Assembly: GCF_036785885.1 (NCBI RefSeq)
Contig: NC_092320.1
Span: 15,005,557-15,069,556, forward strand
Direction: 5' to 3'
DNA from: Coffea arabica
Taxonomy: Eukaryota > Streptophyta > Magnoliopsida > Gentianales > Rubiaceae
DNA: 64,000 nt
Position numbers and translations under genes: made by a program. Below the pieces are notes generated by a model, which saw nothing but the letters and a program-made list of their open reading frames with translations, did not search any database and was not told the DNA's origin. Of this stretch, positions 41,057-53,783 are shown piece after piece. How positions within the stretch are numbered: the stretch's first letter is position 1; the number at the start of each line of letters is the position of its first letter.

Positions 41057-44000
41057 GGTTTTGTAAGCATGAACGATTAAAGACTCAAAAGGGGAAACGA
41101 TTTTGATGAGAGAAAGACAAGGAGGGGGAAGACTAACTATAACAAGAACGGAATTTTCAGGTACTGATCTTTTAGGACAGGGAGCAATAAAAGAGAACAA
41201 GAACTCTTAAATTACTACTGAAAACAAATTTGTTGGCTTAATATCAAAATCTCACAAACAAGCTCTCTATGTCTCTCCAACACTAATCTCTATTTGTTTT
41301 CTCTCTCTAACTTTTATTTGTTGCACCACCCAACACACTACAAGACCACACACAAGGATAGATATAACGTAGCATTGCACAACATTATCGAAAAACGGAA
41401 AATTGCAATTTAGACCCGCGGGTTTTCAAATAGTTTCAATTTAGACTCTTGTAGTATTTTTATATTCAGCATGATCTTGTTTTTACGTGCTGTAATGTAA
41501 TTAGAATTTTGTATTCTGTATTCGGTCCAATATTCTTTTTTTTTTTCTAACATGTTCTTTCTCGATGTAGTTTAGAGTCGTCATTCAGTTTAAAAATTAT
41601 TTTGAATTGAAAGTGAATTATGGCATACTAGTTTTCTTTTATTCCTATGATTTGTGATTTTATTAAATTGTTTATTGTACTTAAGTAGGTTAATTTTTTA
41701 TGATGCAACAAGAACCGTTCAAAACAAGAAGAAATATTCAGAGTGTCTGTGTTAACATTGAAAAATGAGAGGCAAAGCATGATAAGATCACACAACATAA
41801 AATGGCTAAATGTGTTGAAAGAGACATGTGAGGGACTAAAATGAAAAGAAAAAAAAACCACACGAAGGGTCCAAAGCTAAAAGAAGCTTAAAGATCAGTT
41901 TTCGGTTGTGTATTTCTGGCGCACGTGTGAAGGCTGAGATAGAGAAGTCAGGCACGCAGGAGCAGTGGCGAAGGAGGCAGAGACCGGCAACCGGAATCGT
42001 GAGGAAAAGAGAACGGGTACGGAAGGTGACAGGGTGGATGGAAAGAGAAAGAGAGTACTACAAATTTTACAAAATGATGGGAAGGTTGGAGGTTGTTTTA
42101 ACGTTTATGCCTTTTAGAAAACTTGTGGGTTCCACTGCCAACAACGACCAAGATGCTCTGCTTCTCCTTTCATGGTACCCTACTGCTAATTGACGCGTTA
42201 AACCCAAAAAATTATTGTACTATTGAACTTTACGTCAAGACAATTTTAGTGTATTTACATCTCGACCCAAGGTTCAAGGTTAGATGCATTAGAGCCCCCT
42301 GAGATTTGAAAGAAAGTTATTACAACCCCATGGTTACTGGTAAATTAGTCCATCAAAAATAGGGTCACGATCAAACCCTTCACTCGATGAATCAACACAT
42401 TCATTAGTAACAATGCGAAACAGCACCAAATCTAAGGGGAGGATAAGAAAGAAGAGAGAATTATTCTCATTAATTTTCTCTCCAAAGAACCCGTTATTGC
42501 CTTAATTTCCAAATTTGTTCCATGATTGGCTATATGAAAAGAAGGATATCTTAATTCAAGAAGCTTTTTTTTTTTTTTTTTTTTTTGTCTCTCCTGCACT
42601 TCCACCAATCTCTATGCCCAAAACTTGCAAGGACCATGTAAATGATTTTGTGAATATCATGCACTTTTTTGGTATTGATGTTTCAAGATTTTTACAATAC
42701 TCTTGTCTAAAATATGTATGTGACGTTAATTTGCATCTTCCTGCACGAAGAAAGACACAATGAGGGTATGTAAGTGTTTTGCTTTGCCATGTTCAAGCAT
42801 GCATGTTTGTTAGTCTTGGTCAAAGTGAGATCAATTACGATATAACATTAAAAGGTGAAGAGGAGAGGTTATACCTAATACTATAGCAGGTATGTAAAAT
42901 GATGGTGGCAACATATTTGGCTTAAAATTTCACAAGGTACAAAGGAAAAATGGCAATTGGTTGTAGCCTGTAGATCGATCTACTGTATGTGCATTGTTGG
43001 AGTATGATTCTAGCTGGTTGTTATGCAATCAAGGGAGATGCATATATGGTAGAGAATCAAATATTAAGTACACATTTTTTTCTGCCCCATTTGTTCTTCT
43101 ATTGGGAAACAAGCTGAGGTATTTTGCAGCACTAATTTGGCTTGGTTTTGATTTTTTTTGGGATAATAAGACAATAGGAAATTACTTTCTTTCTTTATCT
43201 TCAAGTGAAAAGGAGTCTAACCATCAAATTTAAAACTATCAGAAACTAACCATCAGCTAACCCTTTTTTTGTTTTTTGTTTTCAATAATAAATCACTCTT
43301 TGTATTAACTTAATTATTGTCATTTTGCAGCATAAAATTATGTACGGTTCTTCACCTCAAACATTTCAATTATACGTTCCTAATGGGACTTCTTGGTTAA
43401 GTCCCTCTTTGCAAAATGAAATATTCTATTCTTGCTAGCTTTGCAAATTCAATTTGTAGTTGAAGTGGTAGCTAAGACCTGCACGGAAATTAGAGCCAAA
43501 TCCATCCATTTGGAATTGGATTTTTCTTGTATAAATAGGAGAAGGAGATAGTCATCCGGCTAGATTGGCAAAAATTCTTTCGTAACTTGAAAGAACAAAT
43601 ATTTTACCAGGAAATTACTAAAATAAAGAAAAAAAAATTAATGCATAGGATTTGAGCAGTGTTAAAGCTTTTGTAAACGGCCATGCGGACGTATACCGTC
43701 ACCGGCCAAGCGTTGACATATAGAACTTCTTGCCTAAATTATTATATTTGGCGAGAAACAAATTAAAATGTGAAAGAACTTTCTATTTGAGTAAAAATAT
43801 CATGCCACCTTTCCGTGCTCGAAGATTTCTAACCCTATTATTGCTTTTCACCAATATAGCTTGGAATAACTGTTCATAGGCTCGGTCGCAAAGCTACCAT
43901 CACAACCAAAAACCCGACTCATCGAGCTCACTGCAGGATTAACTAGTTTACGAAATGAACAGGGAATGAGGTTGAACTAACAAAAAAAGCTAGAAAATGA

Positions 44001-47000
44001 TGAATGAACATGAAGACGATTTGATTGGTGGAGGGATGAATTTTTCGGGCAATAAAGAAAGTCAAAACTCAAAAGGGCTGCTTTGATGCGATTCATAAAT
44101 TAACAAAAAGAACTCTCAACCTAGAACTTTAGTTAGGGCTAGAAGATAAACTAAACTGTTCAATACTCAAATCAAATTTGATTTCGATTTGATAAGAGTT
44201 TGTTTGAATCTGGTTTGCCAGCTAAACAAACTAAATTTGAATAAGATTTTGTATTCGTTAAACTTCCAAATTTGGCTTGAATTTAGACTTAAAATTTTTG
44301 TGTAAATAATTCAAACTACTCTAATTCGATTCAAGTTTGACTTGATAAAAATTTGCTAGAGTTCGGCTCAATAAACTAACTAACTAAATTTATTTGAATA
44401 CAATTTTAAAGCCATTAAAATAATCAAACAAATTTGAACACAGAGATATTTCAATTGATTAGACTCGTTTATACTCCTAAATCTAATAGCAAGTAGTCCA
44501 ATCAGACAAAATATTTTCTTTTTGGATCTCTATATATATGTATTAAAACTCAATTATCATGCAAAAATCCTCTTGGTAGACAACCAAATTTTTGATCTCC
44601 ACTCCTTTGAGGTTCTTGTCTTTAGAATTTTAGTATAGATTGTTTAAAAAGCGCATTGCTAAATATTTGAGATTGGTTGATTGTGGTTATTATGGGGTTT
44701 ATAAAAGATCAATTTAATTTGTTCACAATCTTACAATGTTTGTGGAGAATAAGGGAAGCTTTTTTTTTTTTTTTTTTTGATAAAACATCATAATGTCACT
44801 AAAATTCATAATAATGGTAGAAGTTACATCATCAATGATACATAGATATCAAAGTACAAATATGAGAAGAATAGATACTACTGATCTGAAAAACAAATAA
44901 AAATTAAGATTAAATAATTGTAACACCAAGAACATCCATGCATATTTCCAAGCAGTAGATCTATGGTGAGATCTACCAAATAAATTCAAGAATTTCTAGA
45001 TTTGATAAACAAAATTTGAAAAAAAAAATCCAGATTTAATTTAATATTAGGGAAAAAATGACAAAAATACCTAAATTAAAACTCTCACTAGGAATCCTGG
45101 GAGAGAAGAAAGTTCTTACCTGAAAAAATCTAGGAGCGGAGAAAATTCTTATCAGACAATTTTAGGAGAAAAGAAACTCTTAATAGACAACTTTAGAAAA
45201 GACTTTATTCACACAAACTAAATGAAACTAGAGAGAGGTCCCTTTCATGGGCAAAGATTAGAAAAATGTATCTATTTATTTGGGAGCGTTGAAGGACATT
45301 TTGACCTGAGAGTTTTATAAAAGAGAAGAAAGAGAGTTTTATTAGAGAAAATGAAGTGTTCGCTTAATTTAGGAACTTTGACGTGAAATACCAGAAACTA
45401 CTAGTGGAGTGCCAAAATTATCGCTCGCACGTATTAAATTCTTTTTCCTTTTAAAGTGCCATGTGGTTGGATTACAAGACACACCCGGATGAAGTTAGTA
45501 GTTGAGAATAGTTGATGATTGAAAATACTTTAAATTTCAGACTAAAGCAAGAATTTAAATATTATTTGAATTTATGTCTCATATTAATTATATGTATTAA
45601 TCCATGGTTAGGGGGAACTAAAATATGTATTAAAAAAGGAAAAAAAAAAAAAAAGCGGTTCTTGGGATTAGATATCATTCAACTGCATGCATGTCTGATT
45701 TATTCTGTGACTATTCTGGTAAAATAACAGGATGAGATCAAATCAATAAGATCCTTAAGCTACCATTCGCATCAAGATCAATCAGAGAATATGATCTTCT
45801 TGGTAGTAAAGGTCATGCATCGATCCATTAGCTTTATGTCTTGTTAGTCCAACTTCATCTTGCTCCACTAACCGCTGTTTTCAAGCCTAATTTCACTCTG
45901 CACCCCCTAAACTATTATTCTTTCCACTGTGCTACCTAGAGTCTAGACTAATTTTGGACACAACCTAAGCTTTTATTTTGAGTAATTTGGCCTATTTAAT
46001 GACCACGTTTAGAAAAAACGGTGTTGATTTTTTTTTAGTAATATAATAGTTTGTATTTCCATAATTGCAAGGTACTATTATTTAAACCACGAAATGCCAT
46101 AAATTTGTGAAAACATATTAAGACAAAATTAAGGTGTGCACTTAAAGCGTCCACATATCAAGTTTGAGGGTGCAAAGTAGAAATGGATAATAATTTAGGT
46201 CGACACAAAGTTGAATAGTAATTGCCTTGGCATGCACTTGAGAGAATTTTGTTAATTTACTTTAACACCATTAACCATTTTGATAATTGAAGGGGTGCAA
46301 AATGGGAACATTTCATAATTGAAAGGGGTGCAAATTCAAAAGAACCATGATACGTTAACGTGTCTGTGCATGTCCTGGAAAAGCTCTACTACTCAAGCAT
46401 TGCTCTAATTTCCACCGAAATGCTCCTTCTAATTAGTGAGGGAACTATGTACAATTTTTTTTTCAATGAAAAGGAGGAAAAGAATGAAGAATGAAAGGCA
46501 AAATTAAAGGAATTAGATGGAGAGAATTAATGAGCCTGACTCATCAATTACAAAAGGATTAAGGGGTTTTAATGCTGAACTACATCCTTTTTTTTTTCCC
46601 CTTGTTGGATTAAAGGTAGAGGGTATAATCAAATTTCTTTTTTTTTTTCTTTGTGATTCCATAGAATTTATATTCCTTGTACAAGTATTCTCTTTATTGC
46701 ACCTAAAAGAGGAAAGAAAAGGACAGTGCGATAACCTTTGCTTGAAGGAATTTCTATTTGGCAGTGGCACCACATTGCATGTTGTGGAGGGAGGCTAGCA
46801 ACATCCTAGATGTGTATTACTCGATCAATATGGATAAATGATGTTGAAGCTCACTTGGGATCTTGCTTTCTTGTGGATATATGTCCACTTCAGGACTTCA
46901 ACGTGGTGGACCTTGATTTTTCACCCAAAAAAAAAAATAATGATAATTCAATTCTTGGTGGACCTTGTGGAATTGATAATTCTCTTACATACTAAGGAAG

Positions 47001-47794
47001 CATCTTAATCTTGATACTACTATTTGGAGGAGTGAAGCTGCTGGCCTTTTTAACTGCTCACAATGGAGAATCAAATGGTTTTCAAGTATTTCTTGGAGCT
47101 CGTTTGAATTGCTATTATTTTCTGAAGTTTTTATAAAAATAAAAAATGTAATGATTTGATGTACATGCGGTAAAAAGATGAATGTAAAATATGTTTGGTG
47201 AAATCGTAAGTATTTGTTGAAGAAACATTATGGTAATTCAAACAAATTTTTAAAGCAATTGAAGCTTGAATATTGGAAGTTTTCATTTCTACTTTATTTA
47301 TAAACCCTTTTCACTTTAAACGACATGACATTTTCTTTTTCTCGACTTTTAGGCTTAGAAAACATGCAAGACACCTCAAGATGAAGCAACTTGTTCTAGT
47401 AAAAATGTCAAATCCATTGACCAAAATATGGACTAATAATAGATTAGATTTACTTTTGATTAGCTTGATCAAAGCAACTAATTAAGGTTCTCTTGACAAA
47501 GTGGGAAAACCGTTTAACATATACACGAAATCTGTCATTCTTTTGCAATTAATTATCCTTTCCTAGGAGATATATGGCCAAAGCATGATCAAAGACTTCA
47601 GACAAATGGAGCCGCCCGGTAAGCATGACTGGTCCAATTAAGCACTATTTTGAGAAAAAGAAACGTTAATTAATCTTGTCCAAACTACAAAGTTTAGCCG
47701 ACTGGATGATTTTTTACTTGCAGGATGACCTCTACATCTTTTTAGGAGTACAAAAACAGTGAATTAAAGTAAAGGAAAGGTCAAACCACTCAAA

Positions 47795-47810
47795 CCCCCC
47801 CCCCTCCCCA

Positions 47811-47858
<48 letters not shown>
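47795..47858. repeat. Compound microsatellite: C-run, (CA)n, (TA)n
   Basis: A C-rich run passes into about 14 CA units and then about nine TA units. Such alternating purine-pyrimidine DNA is prone to slippage and can adopt Z-form. Noncoding. Confidence 0.9.
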
Positions 47859-48048
47859 GTTGTTAACTTATTTTGTTTATAAACAATCAATTCAATGAAG
47901 AGTCAAGATTTTGAGTCAGATTAGAAGTTTTCTTTGGCAATTGGCATTTATGAGCAGCAGAATTAGAGCTGGAACTATAAGTAGCCGTCCGCTTCCTCCT
48001 TGTATATTTATTGCAATACTTATGGAAAGAGGCAATAAAAACCATATC

Positions 48049-48117
48049 AACAAGAACCATTCCTATCTCTTATCGTTTGAAAAAAAAAAAAAAAAAAAAA
48101 AACAAGAACCATTCCTA
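48049..48117 (+). mobile_element. Minimal retrotransposition scar with 17-bp target duplication
   Basis: AACAAGAACCATTCCTA occurs exactly at 48049-48065 and again at 48101-48117. Between them lie 14 bp (TCTCTTATCGTTTG) and an A tract of about 21. This is the structure of a severely 5'-truncated LINE or SINE copy inserted by target-primed reverse transcription. Confidence 0.75.
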
Positions 48118-48784
48118 AGCTTTTGGGCTATATTTGTCTACGGTAGCACTTGGTAAGTGGGTTTTAGACTAAAGGATGAGATTTAAAGTAAATCATAGTA
48201 ATACTTATCATTTAGTTAATATTAATCGGAATGAGTTAATGGGTATGATAGGCTAATTTGATGATTTTTTGATTAACTGTTTTTTAGTAGGGAATCATTA
48301 TTAATTACTTGCCCATGTAACTCGGATTTTTAATTAAAAATAAATAGTTACAGAATACTAGAAGAAATTGAGAGAGAGAAAAAAATTTAGAAGAAAGAGA
48401 AAAAGAAAAAGTAAAGCATACATCTAAATTTTAGTTATCAAAGACTTCATGGGTTTCTACGAAATTCATTACCATTAAATAGTTAATGATAGTAATAGTG
48501 ATAGTGATTGATAAACTTTTACCAAACGGTTGCTTAGTTTTTTCTAAAGAATAAAATCCATTTTGCTTTTGCAACATCAATGAAGCTTTAAAAATCAAAC
48601 AGAAAAAACTAAAAGTTAATAAATTACAACCTTTTTTGGTCCCTCAACACATGGAGGAGACATTGATCTGTCAACTTTATGCTTCAAACATGGTCTTCTT
48701 GGTTAATTTTGTTATGCTTCGAACATGGTCTCCTTGGTTAATTTTGCCCATTCCCATCACAAACTACTGAAATATGAGGAGCTT

Positions 48785-50031
48785 TTACCAGCATGAGCAC
48801 CAACGACCCTGCGGACATGGATAAAAAAAATCTCAGAAACTTGTCTTGCCATACATGTATCAGGTAGATCTGGATGATCAAAACCTCTCCAAAGCTGCAT
48901 ACTTCAAATCTTATTTTGCATTCCGTTGATTTCTGTAATATTAATTGACAATATGATACTTACTTGTTCTTGGGTCTGATGTACAAGGCCTGCGTTGTCA
49001 TTTGATGCATTTGCTTTAGCATTTTCTTGGCCTAATTCCACCCAAACATGAGAACGAATTGCTGGCTTTTGACCTTTCTGTGGAGTTCCAATACGAGAAC
49101 CATCTGATGGATTTTTAGCCGGAGTAACCACTGGATTAGGCTGCTTTGGATCGTGGACATCTCCTTTGGTTAAAACAACATAGGCAATATTCTTTGTTTC
49201 TTTAGATTCCTGAAGCTGCACCTGATGGAAATCTGCTTCTTTGCTTTCCAGACCATCATGTATAAATGATCTTTCAATATCTATTGAGAAACATGCTTCG
49301 CTGAGTTGAAAACTTGGAGTTGGAGCATACTCTGACAGCGGACTTGGTTGATAATATTCTGATTGACTTGGAAAATTTTCTTGACCCTGCAAGCCTGCAA
49401 TCCCCTTCAATACTAAGGCCATCAATTCGTGGCGCTTACTATCAGCATCTGTTCTTCCATCGATTTCTAAAACTCTGGTCTGTGGCTGCAATTGCAACAT
49501 AGCTTGTGAATTCATGATGGCACAAGAAATGTGGACATCAAATTCACAGAAGCCACATCGATAAAGCCAGCCACGATGACTGGACATGTCACATAAATCA
49601 CACTGGAACTTGTATGGTGGGGAAAATTCAAGTTTGAGTGTGTGAGGATGGACAGGAAGCTTAACAGATAGAGGAGTTGCTAAGCACAACATATGGTAGA
49701 AAGTACCACATGTTGCACAGTTGTAGTAAAATCCAGCGATAGTCTGCTCACATGCCTCGCAGTCAATGGCCTTGTCAAAGTCAGAAGGAATGGCAAGGAG
49801 GGTGAGGTGATGATTTGGATCAACTGGATGCTGAATCTTTTGAGGCATGCTGTAGCACACTTGGTGAAGATAAAAGGGGCATTTTCTGCACCGGTAACCA
49901 TGCTTGCCAGGCAATATCTGGAGTTTGCAGCCGAAGCAGATGCAGTTACCTTCAGGTGGAAACAGTCTACGTTCTAATAGATGTTCATGACTGAAATGTT
50001 GTATTAGAAGCTTCTGCAGCGGTTTCTCCAT
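48785..50031 (-). CDS. DC1-domain (Cys/His-rich C1) protein A
   Basis: Starts at ATG 50031 (MEKPLQKLLIQHFSHEHLLE). Three DC1 units, each a zinc-binding His/Cys array: residues about 12-60 (HFSHEHL...CFGCKLQI...CRKCPFYLHQVC), 74-116 (CEACEQTI...CATCGTFYHMLC) and 130-170 (CDLCDMSS...CGFCEFDVHISC). DC1 proteins are a large plant family of mostly unknown function, some in pathogen and hormone responses. The tail from 180 is Ser/Pro/Gln-rich and unstructured. The uninterrupted frame stops at 48904 (375 aa), but CAA is followed by a strong donor GTAAGT at 48963. Splicing to an acceptor at 48809 (TCCGCAG) would add GRWCSCW and stop at 48785, giving 363 aa. I favour the spliced form slightly; the domain content is the same. 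It sits about 1.5 kb from a second DC1 gene in the same orientation. Confidence 0.85.
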
Positions 50032-51532
50032 AACTAAAGATTGATTCAGTTCTATCTCTTGTGCCCATATAAATCTAAACCTATATAATTTCTAAGTTCC
50101 CAACACGCGGAGGTGACAAGGGATAGCATATATTGTTTTAACCAAAACTTTGGTACCTAGTTTTTTAAAACAATATAGGCTGTAGAATTACGTTACTCCT
50201 TTACATGTGCTTCAATCAGCTTCAGCTTGGCCTTTTGTCATAAATTATTAATCCGTAGCCTGTAAGGAAAACAATCTTTCTTTCTTTGGTTTTTATCATC
50301 CTTTAACTTTACACGAGCCAATTGTCAATCTCTAAGTTTGCTTTTACCGGTCATTGGAGAAAGCTAAGAGATTCCATACAGAAGAAGACAGGATATGCAA
50401 GCTGCTTGACGTCAGGCATGCCAAGAAGAAACATGAGAATATCCCTCCTATGATAACTCTTCTTGTTGCTTCATGTGTGATCAGGCCACCTGATAGGCTA
50501 CAAGAATTATTACTGACAACCAACTACAGTACCGTGCCTCTCTACTAAATTGTGTATTACCTGTAATCTTCATTAACTTGATCTCTTAAGTTTCATTCCC
50601 TTTCCTTGTTGGTATACATTGTTCTCTGTTATAACGAGCTGATGAAACAAATACTGCTTTTCTATAATCTTTAGCTTGGATGCTTAGTTACTAACCATAA
50701 AATCTGCTTCTGGAATTTTTTTAAAAAATATAAAGTCATCTGGACAAGAATGGCCTTAGATAAGAGAAGAGGTATGTTAATATGGTGTTTTAACAGTAAA
50801 GGTTTGTTTGACTGTATAAACATGACACTAGGATAATTAGATGCTAGTATTTGCAGATAAACCAAAAAACATTTTTGTGGCATGTGAAGACTGTTAAAAA
50901 GCCTGTCATAGATAGTATTAAAGAGTTGCTGTCTGGTTAAGGAAAATTCTGCTCACAAAAGTCTGGTACAGGACTTGCGAAATTCCTTTCCAAATTTTCA
51001 ATTGCAAGCTTATCAATGGCTCTAAAGTGTAAATGTCAGAAAATTGGCTTATCTTTGCCTGTTCAATGATAGAGAATGTTCGTCTTATCTGACACTCCCC
51101 AACAATCAAAACATACACGAGCAAAAGCCTCTTTTTAGAAGTCTTCAAAATGGAAATATATATCCCTGAACCAGAATCTCGTATGCAGAAAAACGATGCA
51201 CACCAAGACTTACAATCAAGGTTATATACATGATAAGTGATGAAAACGATAAAAGCTTCAGCTGCCCTTCAGGTCAGCTCTTTATCTCAGTGATATAGAA
51301 GTTTCCACAAAGAACGCCACTAAAGGCCCATATTGATTACTGGTTCTTGTACTGAATACAGACAATAGAAAATGTGAATTGGAAAGATTGATTAAAAAAA
51401 ACTTATTCTTGAAATTATATAAAAAAAAAAAAAACAAGAAATACATGCCAATTGGAAAGGAAAAACAAAAGCATTGGTGTTTAAGCATACATGTTCAACA
51501 AAGCCAACTTCTTGGACATATATGTTTCCAGT
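50032..51532. other. Spacer between the two DC1 genes
   Basis: Contains the promoter side of DC1 gene A and 3' flank of DC1 gene B. No additional DC1 units or other domains seen. A-rich tract at about 51421-51434. Confidence 0.55.
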
Positions 51533-52261
51533 CTACACAAACTGGCTGAGATTGAAAGATGCCATCATCTGTGCGAGTTGCTGAGCCATTTGCATCTGGA
51601 GCTGAAGCTCCAGCAATTCCGCAGCAGGATCTGATGGTTTAGGAGGAGCCGGCTTAGGCTGATTTCCATTGGCTTCAGTTGCTGCTGAATTTGGTTCAGG
51701 GATTTCAGAATCCGGATCATCTCCCTGATACAGACCTGGTTTCACCTCTGAAGTAGCACAAAAAGTATGCACCCGAAAATCGCATTCAGGCTTAAGACAA
51801 CAGTATGACCAGTTCTTGGAGTTCAACTCTTTGGTGCATATTTTGCAAAATTCAGGAGCACCCTTTCGATCTGGGCTACCAACACTAACTACAAGCTCAT
51901 GTTGATGGGCTTTGTGGCTTACCTTTGGTGGCATAAAGGCACAGTTGAGATGAAGATCAATTTCACAAAGTGCGCAGCAATAGGAGAATGCATTGCCAAT
52001 TTCCCCACAAGCGTTGCATACAAATGAACCGCTGCAATAAGTTGGAGAAGGAATCAGGATAAGAGGATGCAGGGGATGAGCAGGATGGTTAACATAACGA
52101 GTTGCATTTCCACAATGCTCATGAAGGAAGAAATCGCATGCCCAGCAAGCATAAATGGAATCATGGCAAAGAGATTGGCACCCATGGCAACGACAAATTT
52201 GCCCTTGCTGCACTTTGTAGATATTGAGATTGTGCTGGTGGCTGAAATGCTTGTACTCCAT
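51533..52261 (-). CDS. DC1-domain (Cys/His-rich C1) protein B
   Basis: 242 aa, single exon. The first true ATG is at 52261 (MEYKHFSHQHNL); codons further upstream in frame begin only with TTG. Three DC1 units: about residues 5-50 (HFSHQHNL...CHGCQSLC...CWACDFFLHEHC), 61-107 (CNACGEIG...CALCEIDLHLNC) and 118-168 (CKICTKEL...CLKPECDFRVHTFC). The start HFSHxH is shared with protein A. The C-terminus has an acidic, Pro-rich linker and a Leu/Gln/Met-rich helix (ELLELQLQMQMAQQLAQMM, 215-233) that could mediate protein contacts. Function is unknown beyond zinc binding expected of the family. Proximity and orientation suggest a local tandem family, but the two proteins differ clearly outside the C1 units. 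Confidence 0.9.
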   Translation of the reverse strand: MEYKHFSHQHNLNIYKVQQGQICRCHGCQSLCHDSIYACWACDFFLHEHCGNATRYVNHPAHPLHPLILIPSPTYCSGSFVCNACGEIGNAFSYCCALCEIDLHLNCAFMPPKVSHKAHQHELVVSVGSPDRKGAPEFCKICTKELNSKNWSYCCLKPECDFRVHTFCATSEVKPGLYQGDDPDSEIPEPNSAATEANGNQPKPAPPKPSDPAAELLELQLQMQMAQQLAQMMASFNLSQFV

Positions 52262-53058
52262 TACTTTCTGTTCTTCTTGTTTACTCTCTTCCTTCTTCAA
52301 TTCCTATTGTCTTCTTGACAGATAAACAATTGCAGAGCTGACTAAGTCAATCTGCCAACTTATTTTAAGATTTCGAGAGATCAATTTGGCAAGTGGAATA
52401 GCAAAGTCAAGGTCAAGATGCCCACTTGAGTTCGGTGGAAAGCAAACTGCAGCGTTCATACTTTTTGCAATATTCATTGACTTTCAGAAATAATAATATA
52501 ACTGTAGGAAGATTCATGTGAGTGCGGATCGGAGAGTTGAAATGAAAACTTTTGGCCATTGAAATTGAGAAACTTCGCAGACTAGTTGTTTTCCATGGGT
52601 ATTAACTCCCAGCTGATTTGATTGTATACTAAATTTTGCTAAAAGAAAGAGGGAAAATTTAGGATAACATAAAAGGAAGATTGCGAATTCATAAGAATAA
52701 AAACATGAAAAGAGAAAAGAGCTCTCCATGGTTTTTCTCTCGTAATAACATGAAGGTCCAAAGCTAAAACACATCTGGTTGTTCTGGAAAACTAATAAGA
52801 TCTTTGAGCAATAATTGGAGTTTACACTCAAACAATTTCTCTCTGTGTGGCTTGCAATGTTCCTTCAGACAAACATAGCACAAGTTTTTAAAATCTCCCC
52901 TACCCCTACCAAAATTTGAGCTCTAAATATGGCTTTGGGTAATTAAAAAATTTGTTGGCACTAGTGGAGTTTCTGGATACTCATGAGTACTGCCGGATGT
53001 ATGAAACCCGAATAGGTTTTTCGATTCAACAGGCTTTGCCCACTAACCCTTCTGCAAG
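52262..53058. other. Upstream flank of DC1 gene B
   Basis: No gene seen. Probably contains the promoter of DC1 gene B near 52262-52500. Confidence 0.5.
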
Positions 53059-53072
53059 CAGAAGGTCTCTGC

Positions 53073-53326
53073 TTTTTTTTTTTTTTTTTTTTTTTATCAG
53101 CAACGATATATTTATATAACCTACTCTATCCTAATCTAGGAGGAGGGAAAGCCTAAGGAGGCTGTTGTAGGGACTAGTGGGTATACAGACCCACCTAAAC
53201 CAAGGGAGTGCTATAGCACAATCTTTAGATTTTTTTCGCTGCTGGTAAGGTTTGAACCCTCACCAACAGTCCAAGGAGGGACTTAAGTCCCTCCCTAGTG
53301 GCCACTGAGCCATTGGCCCAGTGGTT
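53073..53326 (-). mobile_element. tRNA-derived SINE, full-length, about 254 bp
   Basis: Minus-strand SINE. It has a pol III box A (TGGCTCAGTGG, 53302-53312) and box B (GGTTCAAACCT, 53248-53258), a body of unknown origin, and a 3' A tail seen as T at 53073-53094. A 14-bp target duplication CAGAAGGTCTCTGC flanks it exactly (53059-53072 and 53327-53340). A small hairpin GGGAGGGACTTAAGTCCCTCC-like palindrome lies between the boxes. The intact duplication and boxes suggest a fairly recent insertion. Confidence 0.9.
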
Positions 53327-53783
53327 CAGAAGGTCTCTGCTTTTCTCTGGACAAATTTCTCTAAACCAGACAAAAAGTTAAATCCTTCAGGCAGTCAACA
53401 GTGTGGAAACAGAAAAGAATAAATGAACACATAAACGTTCTGCATAGTATCATTATGGCTAACTGATGAAAATTCATTACATCTAGCTGAAGTACAAGCC
53501 GTGCTGTGGAAACGAACATATCTCATTCAACATAAGAAAGTACAGCTCTCTCTTATTCAGTGCCTTTGTACAAATGGCACAGTGGCAGGAAAGAAAGCAC
53601 TCGTTGGTCTTCTCTAAAAGTTCGGTTAGAAAATGAGTGTGAGTTGGAACCTAACTTATTTAAGATATGTACAGGTGATGGTTGTCCTTAAACTGAACTT
53701 GCAGCAGATATACAACAGGAGGCTCAAGCATATGCAGTACATGAACATCCTGACTCATCCCTTCTTGCACGTGCAATGAAGCA

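Larger units (their letters stand above)
41057..48784. other. Intergenic with repeats; no gene recognised
   Basis: No supported gene. Repeats seen: T tract at about 42567-42586; AT-rich hAT-like CGATTCAA/TTTGAATC text near 44150-44420; T tract near 44760; inverted GGGTGCAAAGT-type arms near 45887-45920 and 46153-46190 suggesting a decayed element; a GTTTGAATTGC...GGTAATTCAAAC MITE at about 47099-47244; compound C, (CA)n and (TA)n tract at about 47795-47858. The WRC promoter lies just above 41056. Confidence 0.5.

Noticed and set aside
51533-52300. Longer DC1 gene B start (255 aa)
   Set aside because: Begins with TTG; the ATG at 52261 gives the family-like HFSHQH start.
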